In this document: piece by piece, positions 6,717-10,743 of the stretch | Layout of the letters: every line of letters starts with the position of its first letter | How positions within the stretch are numbered: the stretch's first letter is position 1 | Source: Sulfurimonas autotrophica | GTDB lineage: Bacteria > Campylobacterota > Campylobacteria > Campylobacterales > Sulfurimonadaceae | Length of the DNA: 10,743 bases | NCBI GenBank assembly: GCA_015662405.1 | Contig: DQUE01000151.1 | Location: 1 to 10,743, forward strand | Direction: 5' to 3' | Notes under the pieces: model-generated | Seen by the model: only the letters and a program-made list of their open reading frames with translations | Database searches by the model: none | Told to the model about the DNA's origin: nothing | Position numbers and translations under genes: made by a program

Positions 6717-8547
6717 AATAGATATAAAAAAAAAGAGTATAAAAGAGCTTGAGATTTTTAGTGAAGAGATTCGAAAAAGAATTTTAGAAGTTGTGAGTAA
6801 AAATGGTGGGCATTTGAGTTCAACGCTTGGTGCTACAGAGATAATTGTTGCAATGCACAAAGTATTTGATTCGCAAAAAGATCCATTTATTTTTGATGTT
6901 TCTCATCAGGCATATGCACATAAACTTATTACGGGACGATGGGAATCATTTAGCACATTAAGAGAGTTTAATGGGATATGCGGCTATACAAAACCAACAG
7001 AGAGTAGCGATGATTATTTTGTTGCTGGGCATAGTTCAACTTCTATTTCGCTTGGAGTTGGTGCGGCAAAGGCAATTGCGCTTAAAGGGGAGCAAAGGGA
7101 GCGTATTCCTGTTGTAGTTATTGGTGATGGCTCTATGACAGCGGGTATGGTCTATGAAGCACTCAATGAACTAGGTGAGAGAAAATATCCGATGGTTATT
7201 ATATTAAATGACAATGAAATGAGTATAGCAAAGCCAATAGGTGCAATAAGTAGAATGTTAAGTTCAGCAATGGCATCTCCTTTTTATCAAAGATTTAAAA
7301 AAAATACTGAAAGTTTTGTAGATAATTTTGGTGATGGTGCTCGATATATTGCAAAGCGGATGGAGGAGTCTTTAAAGCTAATTACACCAGGAATGCTGTT
7401 TGAAGAGATGGGTATTAACTATATTGGCCCTGTAGATGGACATAATATTGCACAGCTTGTAGATATTATGAAAACAGCAAAAAAACTCAATGAGCCTGTC
7501 ATTATCCATGCACAAACACTCAAAGGCAAAGGCTATGAGATAGCAGAAGGTAAGGAGGAAAAATGGCATGGCGTAGGTCCATTTGATCTCTCAAGTGGTA
7601 ATGCTGCAAAAAAAGTTGCAAGTAAGAGCGCGACACAGATATATACAGAATCACTGCTTGCCTTGTGTGAAAAAAATGAAAAGATAGTAGGTGTAACAGC
7701 GGCTATGCCAAGCGGGACAGGTTTAAGTGCTTTAATAGAAAAATATCCAGATCGTTTTTGGGATGTAGCTATTGCAGAACAGCATGCAGTAACCTCTATG
7801 GCAGCAATGGCAAAAGAGGGATTTAAGCCTTTTTGTACAATCTATTCGACATTTCTACAGCGTGCTTATGATCAGGTTATCCATGATACCTGTTTGATGG
7901 ATTTACCTGTTGTATTTGCCCTTGATCGTGCAGGTATTGTAGGCGAAGATGGTGAGACGCATCAGGGTGCATTTGATGTAAGCTATCTTAGAGCTATACC
8001 AAATATGACGCTTTTTGCACCAAGGGATGAAAAAAGTTTTCATCAAGCGATGGGTTTTGCAGCAGAGTATGAGCATCCATGCTCTTTGCGCTATCCTAGA
8101 GGATCTTTTATTGCAACACAAGGGTTAGCGGAGTCTGTATCTTTTGAACTTGGAAAATCCCAGCTTTTAAAAACTGCTACAAGTGATATACTCTTTATTG
8201 GTTATGGCAATGGCGTAGGACGGGCAGGAGAGACATCAAATTATCTTGATGAAGAGGTTGCTCTTTTAGATTTGCGTTTTGTAAAACCACTTGATGAAGA
8301 GATGCTCAAAGAGTTGTCAAAAAAGTATAAAAAATGGTTTGTTTTCTCTGATACTGCAAAGCATGGTGGTGTCGGATCTGCACTTTTAGAGTTTTTGGCA
8401 AAAGAGTGTATTTTAGATGTCTATGTAGTCTCTTTTGAATATGAGGATGCATTTATTACACATGGAAATACAAAAATTGTTGAAGAGTCACTAGGCTTAC
8501 TACCACAGCAGCTAGTAAAAAGAGTAAAAGAGTTAAACCTTAGTTAA
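6709..8547 (+). CDS. dxs: 1-deoxy-D-xylulose-5-phosphate synthase (GTG start)
   Basis: A 612-residue cytoplasmic thiamin-diphosphate and Mg-dependent enzyme that condenses pyruvate with glyceraldehyde 3-phosphate to DXP. It is the entry step of the MEP isoprenoid pathway and also feeds thiamin and pyridoxal synthesis. Visible features are His35 in GGHLSS, D-V-S-H67-Q-A-Y-A-H-K, VAGHSSTSIS at 105-114, the ThDP/Mg motif GDGSMTAG at 139-146 with N-D-N at 167-169, GPVDGHN at 240-246, the catalytic Glu357 in AIAEQHAV (E. coli Glu370), and DRAGIVGEDGETHQG at 406-420. A transketolase C-terminal domain follows (about 490-612). GTG is forced by an in-frame stop just upstream and backed by AAAGGTGG. 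It overlaps fliH by eight bases and is the last gene of the train before a fresh promoter. Confidence 0.97.
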   Translation: MSRIDIKKKSIKELEIFSEEIRKRILEVVSKNGGHLSSTLGATEIIVAMHKVFDSQKDPFIFDVSHQAYAHKLITGRWESFSTLREFNGICGYTKPTESSDDYFVAGHSSTSISLGVGAAKAIALKGEQRERIPVVVIGDGSMTAGMVYEALNELGERKYPMVIILNDNEMSIAKPIGAISRMLSSAMASPFYQRFKKNTESFVDNFGDGARYIAKRMEESLKLITPGMLFEEMGINYIGPVDGHNIAQLVDIMKTAKKLNEPVIIHAQTLKGKGYEIAEGKEEKWHGVGPFDLSSGNAAKKVASKSATQIYTESLLALCEKNEKIVGVTAAMPSGTGLSALIEKYPDRFWDVAIAEQHAVTSMAAMAKEGFKPFCTIYSTFLQRAYDQVIHDTCLMDLPVVFALDRAGIVGEDGETHQGAFDVSYLRAIPNMTLFAPRDEKSFHQAMGFAAEYEHPCSLRYPRGSFIATQGLAESVSFELGKSQLLKTATSDILFIGYGNGVGRAGETSNYLDEEVALLDLRFVKPLDEEMLKELSKKYKKWFVFSDTAKHGGVGSALLEFLAKECILDVYVVSFEYEDAFITHGNTKIVEESLGLLPQQLVKRVKELNLS

Positions 8548-8558
8548 TAGCTAAGTTT
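8535..8558 (+). terminator. Weak imperfect hairpin at the end of dxs
   Basis: AAAC-C-TTAG pairs with CTAA-GTTT around a seven-base loop, with one bulged C. The hairpin spans the dxs stop codon. The stem is AT-rich and only a short T run follows, so it would be a poor intrinsic terminator. It lies immediately before a new promoter, which is where a boundary is expected. Tentative. Confidence 0.22.
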
Positions 8559-8560
8559 AC

Positions 8561-8589
8561 TTGACTTTAAAATGCTTCTTGAGTACTAT
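8561..8589 (+). promoter_or_regulatory. Sigma70-type promoter for the DUF4395-rrf2 pair
   Basis: TTGACT (8561-8566, five of six to the -35 consensus) and TACTAT (8584-8589, four of six to the -10) are separated by the ideal 17 bases. The predicted start of transcription is near 8596, giving a leader of about 20 bases with AAGGAG in it. It begins 13 bases after the dxs stop, so the next two genes can be expressed independently of the upstream operon. Confidence 0.55.
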
Positions 8590-8604
8590 TACAACAATTT
8601 ATAC

Positions 8605-8610
8605 AAGGAG
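8605..8610 (+). promoter_or_regulatory. Strong Shine-Dalgarno for the DUF4395 gene
   Basis: AAGGAG is six bases before the ATG at 8617. It selects that start over the in-frame ATG at 8572, which lies inside the promoter and would add 15 residues. Confidence 0.75.
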
Positions 8611-8616
8611 CCTCTT

Positions 8617-9051
8617 ATGAGTCAAAAATCCTGTCCGATTTCCTTTATCAAGATAGATGCAAATGTAGTGAGGATTAATGCATTTTATATATTTTTGCTT
8701 TTTTCTTTCTACCTGCTGACGCTAAATAAATTTATTATATTTTTTATAATAACTGATTTTGGTATAAGGGTGTTTGTTAGTAAAAACTATAGTCCGCTCT
8801 TTTTTCTCTCCTCAAGAACAAAAGAGCTTTTCTATATAAAGAGTAAATATGAAGATGCTGCAGCGAAGCAATTAGCTACGTATTTTGGATTTATGTTTTT
8901 CGTTTTCATTGCATTGTTTGATCTATTTCACTTGCAAACACTTTTTTACCTTACGAGTGCAGTTTTGCTTTTATGCCTCTTTTTAGAAATTGCATTTAAT
9001 TATTGTTTGGGATGTAAAATTTATTATCTTTACAAAAGGTTTGTTGTCTAA
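8617..9051 (+). CDS. DUF4395-family small integral membrane protein
   Basis: A 144-residue protein of unknown function that resembles the DUF4395 family. It opens with an SCP motif (Cys6-Pro7), then a helix carrying Arg19, and hydrophobic segments at about 21-36, 38-52, 87-104 and 108-127, so four membrane helices are likely. D47-F-G-I-R51 and the SPL at 59-61 match the family's conserved central block. Residues 130-133 are CLGC, the conserved C-terminal Cys-x-x-Cys, which could be redox-active or bind metal (inference). No signal peptide is seen. The start at 8617 follows the AAGGAG and lies downstream of the new promoter. Its stop overlaps the ATG of the Rrf2 gene (TAATG), so the two are probably translated together and functionally linked. 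Family assignment is from motif memory, not a search. Confidence 0.75.
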   Translation: MSQKSCPISFIKIDANVVRINAFYIFLLFSFYLLTLNKFIIFFIITDFGIRVFVSKNYSPLFFLSSRTKELFYIKSKYEDAAAKQLATYFGFMFFVFIALFDLFHLQTLFYLTSAVLLLCLFLEIAFNYCLGCKIYYLYKRFVV

Positions 9052-9455
9052 TGGTTGGTCTCTCAACAAAAAGTATTTATGGCATTGCAGCGATGCATGC
9101 CTTATATAAATCTCCAAGAAACAAATTAATGCAAATAAAAGAGATAGCAGCAATTACGCACATTTCGCATGGTTATCTCGAACAAATTCTTGCAAGCTTA
9201 AAAAAACATGGCTTTGTTATAAGCATAAGAGGTGCAAATGGCGGATATAAATTGGCATCAGATGCTTCGAGCATTATTGTACTTGAGATAATTGAAGCTT
9301 TAGAGGGAGAACTTTTTAGTGTTCCTCAAAATGTTGGAGCAAGTGTGGTTTTAGACTCTTTTTGGAAAGATATTCAAGAAAAAGTCCGTGCAGTTTTTCA
9401 TGTGAAGCTTTCTGAACTTGATCAAGCATATTCGACTTACTTTTATGAAATTTAA
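9051..9455 (+). CDS. Rrf2-family transcriptional regulator, cysteine-free
   Basis: A 134-residue DNA-binding protein. Residues 4-80 are the Rrf2 winged helix-turn-helix: LSTKSIYGIAAMHAL, then IKEIAAITHISHGYLEQILASL (recognition region about 29-50), then the wing SIRGANGGYKLA at 58-69. The dimerisation helix follows (IIEALEG about 79-85). IscR, NsrR and RsrR-type members hold three cysteines or equivalent ligands for an Fe-S cluster at about 90-110. This protein has no cysteine at all, so it should not sense by a cysteine-ligated cluster and is closer in that respect to CymR-like members that act through a partner protein or ligand. It overlaps the DUF4395 stop by one base and converges on pgeF with a 4-bp 3' overlap. 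It probably regulates its own promoter at 8561-8589 (inference, since Rrf2 regulators are often autoregulated). Confidence 0.9.
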   Translation: MVGLSTKSIYGIAAMHALYKSPRNKLMQIKEIAAITHISHGYLEQILASLKKHGFVISIRGANGGYKLASDASSIIVLEIIEALEGELFSVPQNVGASVVLDSFWKDIQEKVRAVFHVKLSELDQAYSTYFYEI

Positions 9456-10174
9456 AGGCTTATGAGACCAGCATATCTTCCTCCATTTTTCTCATTTCTG
9501 TATGAATAAAAAATATCAGATTGGCAATGGTTGCAAATATCTGAAATTTCAATATTTTGCTCCTCTATTCCTATTACATGTAACTGGTTGTATAAAATTT
9601 GTCTGATATCCAAAAAATATTTTTCATTGCTCTTTTTGATGGCATATTCCAAGTGAAGCTCTTTTGCCTCATTGTAAATTGTTTCATTCACTTCATAGCA
9701 ATTTTGACAGATTGCAGGTCCTATGCTTACTAAAATATCATTTGGATTTGAAGCAAAATCTTGGACAAAACGCTCTATGACACAAGAGGTAATATTACTA
9801 AATGCCCCTGCTCTACCTGCATGTGCTACGGAGATAACTTGTTGTTTTGGGTCAAAAAAAAGTATAGCAGAGCAGTCTGCTACCATCACCATGAGCGGTG
9901 TGTTTTTTCTATTTGTTATGAGTGCATCGCAAGTAGGTGGGTGAAAAAAATTATCATTTGTAGTAACTCTTTTTACAATGTTTGAATGAATTTGATTCAT
10001 ATGCACGAGTCTTTTATAGTCATAACCTAGCTCTTGTGCTAACTCTTTATGATTTTGCACTACATGAGAATATATATCATTGACATGAAAAGCAAGATTT
10101 TTGCTTTGCTTACATGTAAAGGTATGTGTCAAGTTTGCATATTTATTTAATAATTTACTTTGATAAAATTTCAT
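9452..10174 (-). CDS. pgeF: PgeF/YfiH-type laccase-domain protein (purine nucleoside phosphorylase / peptidoglycan editing factor)
   Basis: A 240-residue cytoplasmic metal protein of the YfiH (DUF152, 'multicopper polyphenol oxidase') family. Characterised relatives are purine nucleoside phosphorylases/adenosine deaminases, and E. coli YfiH edits UDP-MurNAc peptides that carry serine in place of alanine. The metal triad is visible as His63 (NQIHS), Cys101 (VADCSAILFFD) and His118 (SVAHAG). Other family blocks are PPTCDALIT at 79-87, IGPAICQNCYEV at 151-162 and the C-terminal FYSYRNEKNGGRYAG at 222-236. The usual HAGWRG reads HAGRAG here. The start is the ATG at 10174-10172, where family similarity begins (LTHTFT at 15-20). 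A further 94 in-frame upstream codons run antisense into ovoA and do not look like protein. No Shine-Dalgarno is evident, and the likely mRNA begins at the ATG. Confidence 0.9.
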   Translation of the reverse strand: MKFYQSKLLNKYANLTHTFTCKQSKNLAFHVNDIYSHVVQNHKELAQELGYDYKRLVHMNQIHSNIVKRVTTNDNFFHPPTCDALITNRKNTPLMVMVADCSAILFFDPKQQVISVAHAGRAGAFSNITSCVIERFVQDFASNPNDILVSIGPAICQNCYEVNETIYNEAKELHLEYAIKKSNEKYFLDIRQILYNQLHVIGIEEQNIEISDICNHCQSDIFYSYRNEKNGGRYAGLISL

Positions 10175-10180
10175 ATAATC

Positions 10181-10189
10181 ATTATAACA
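10181..10189 (-). promoter_or_regulatory. Extended -10 promoter for pgeF (leaderless)
   Basis: On the minus strand the bases read TGTTATAAT, an extended -10 (TG-n-TATAAT) with a perfect hexamer at 10186-10181. No good -35 is seen about 17 bases upstream, as is common for Campylobacterota sigma70 promoters. Transcription should start six or seven bases on, at about 10175-10174, which is the A of the pgeF ATG or the base before it. Confidence 0.5.
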
Positions 10190-10212
10190 TATGGTTAAGA
10201 AGACCTCTATTA

Positions 10213-10218
10213 TATAAT
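10213..10218 (+). promoter_or_regulatory. -10 element for the ovoA-like gene
   Basis: A perfect TATAAT faces the plus strand, with no recognisable -35 at the right spacing. Start of transcription would be near 10225, leaving a leader of about 30 bases that contains AAGGA. It points away from the pgeF -10 element, whose hexamer ends 26 bases to the left, so the two polymerase footprints overlap. Confidence 0.45.
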
Positions 10219-10241
10219 TTGGGTTAAAGAGGGCTATTTTA

Positions 10242-10246
10242 AAGGA
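10242..10246 (+). promoter_or_regulatory. Shine-Dalgarno supporting the TTG start of the ovoA-like gene
   Basis: AAGGA lies eight bases before TTG at 10255 but 23 bases before the in-frame ATG at 10270. An in-frame stop (TAA, 10240-10242) limits the start to one of these two, and the spacing favours TTG. Confidence 0.55.
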
Positions 10247-10254
10247 AGAGAAGA

Positions 10255-10743
10255 TTGAGTAAACTAAGTATGTATCCGATAACACTTGATGGAGAAAGTG
10301 TTGCAGTAAAACGTCAAGAGATACGTGCGTATTTTCATAATACTTTTGATCTGTTTGAAAAGGTATTTGAGTTATTAAAAGATGAGAGCGTATTTTATAG
10401 AAAAAGTGAGCCAACCCGTCATCCAATGATATTTTATTTTGGACATACTGCAGCATTTTTTGTCAATAAACTTATAAATATGAAGATTATTGACAAAAGA
10501 ATTAATCCTGAGTTTGAATCTATTTTTGCTGTAGGTGTCGATGAGATGAATTGGGATGATATGAGAGAATCCCATTATAAATGGCCTGCAGTTAAAGAAG
10601 TCAAAGAGTACCGAAACAGTGTACGAAAATTAGTTGATGATTTGATAATGAAGATAGACTTCTTGCTACCTATACGAGATGACTCTGCAATGTGGATTAT
10701 ACTGATGGGGATAGAGCATGAACGTATTCATATAGAAACATCA
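10255..10743 (+). CDS. ovoA: 5-histidylcysteine sulfoxide synthase OvoA-like protein, N-terminal part (3' truncated)
   Basis: The first 163 codons of a gene that runs off the window. OvoA is a non-haem iron enzyme that joins cysteine to the C5 of histidine with O2, the first step to ovothiol. Full-length members (about 700 residues) have DinB-like, FGE/sulfatase-modifying-like and methyltransferase parts. The DinB-like part is visible: RHPMIFYFGHTAAFFVNKL (55-73, with His64), RINPEFESIFAVGVDEMNW (82-100), and IEHERIHIETS at 153-163. The last block contains the His155-x3-His159-x-Glu161 iron motif characteristic of the OvoA/EgtB group. By analogy with EgtB, His64, His155 and His159 would form the three-His iron site. 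The 'FAVGVDEMNWDDM' block favours OvoA over EgtB. The C-terminal domains cannot be seen, so methyltransferase activity is unverified. TTG is preferred over the ATG at 10270 because of the Shine-Dalgarno spacing. Confidence 0.85.
   Translation, partial: MSKLSMYPITLDGESVAVKRQEIRAYFHNTFDLFEKVFELLKDESVFYRKSEPTRHPMIFYFGHTAAFFVNKLINMKIIDKRINPEFESIFAVGVDEMNWDDMRESHYKWPAVKEVKEYRNSVRKLVDDLIMKIDFLLPIRDDSAMWIILMGIEHERIHIETS

Noticed and set aside
8535..8558. A strong transcription terminator after dxs
   Set aside because: The hairpin has a bulge, an AT-rich stem and no proper T tract, so it is listed only as a weak candidate.
8560..8584. Imperfect direct repeat CTTGACT / CTTGAGT, 18 bases apart, as an Rrf2 operator
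   Set aside because: Only seven bases long with a mismatch, and one copy is simply the -35 box. Rrf2 sites are usually inverted repeats, and no good dyad is visible here. Not enough to annotate.
8572..8616. Upstream in-frame ATG for the DUF4395 gene
   Set aside because: It overlaps the predicted -35/-10 promoter and lacks a Shine-Dalgarno, while the ATG at 8617 has AAGGAG at ideal spacing and gives the family's SCP-type N-terminus.
9723..9985. Two plus-strand open frames opposite pgeF
   Set aside because: They are shadows of the pgeF coding strand with no domain features or start signals.
10175..10456. A 94-codon N-terminal extension of pgeF
   Set aside because: It runs antisense through the ovoA start and the divergent promoter region, has no domain character, and family similarity begins right after the ATG at 10174.

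Overview
The window looks like a stretch of an AT-rich Campylobacterota (Epsilonproteobacteria) chromosome. It probably comes from a free-living sulfur-oxidising type such as Sulfurimonas or a relative, though the genus is inferred, not shown. The main evidence is the gene order lysA - HAD hydrolase - pheA - hisC - fliF - fliG - fliH - dxs. As I recall it, this matches the Campylobacter jejuni Cj0314-Cj0321 block. Motif-level protein features and densely packed genes fit the same group.

Region 1 (1-8547) is one uninterrupted plus-strand gene train. It runs from the 3' end of diaminopimelate decarboxylase (lysA), through a HAD-IIA hydrolase with an altered catalytic motif, the bifunctional chorismate mutase/prephenate dehydratase (pheA) and histidinol-phosphate aminotransferase (hisC). 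Three flagellar base genes follow (fliF MS ring, fliG rotor/switch, fliH export ATPase regulator), and then the isoprenoid enzyme dxs. Junctions are 1- to 8-bp overlaps or gaps of 1-19 bp, two starts are non-ATG (TTG for hisC, GTG for dxs), and I see no internal terminator. It therefore reads as an operon joining amino-acid biosynthesis, flagellum assembly and isoprenoid precursor synthesis.

Region 2 (8548-9455) begins after dxs with a good sigma70-type promoter and a strong Shine-Dalgarno. These drive a two-gene unit: a small four-helix membrane protein of the DUF4395 type ending in a Cys-x-x-Cys, and a cysteine-free Rrf2-family regulator. The two are coupled by a TAATG overlap.

Region 3 (9452-10743) holds pgeF (YfiH/laccase-domain protein) on the minus strand. 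It converges on rrf2 with a 4-bp overlap of the 3' ends. Divergent from it is the 5' part of an OvoA-type 5-histidylcysteine sulfoxide synthase (ovothiol biosynthesis), cut by the window end. The 80-bp gap between these two divergent genes carries two outward-pointing TATAAT boxes. The pgeF transcript probably starts at or almost at its ATG.

No RNA genes, CRISPR arrays, insertion sequences or long repeats were seen. No gene-free stretch exceeds 300 bases. Most of the window is ordinary, well-understood biology. The parts worth a second look are the HAD motif change, the DUF4395-Rrf2 pair next to a thiol-histidine biosynthesis gene, and the compact divergent promoter region.
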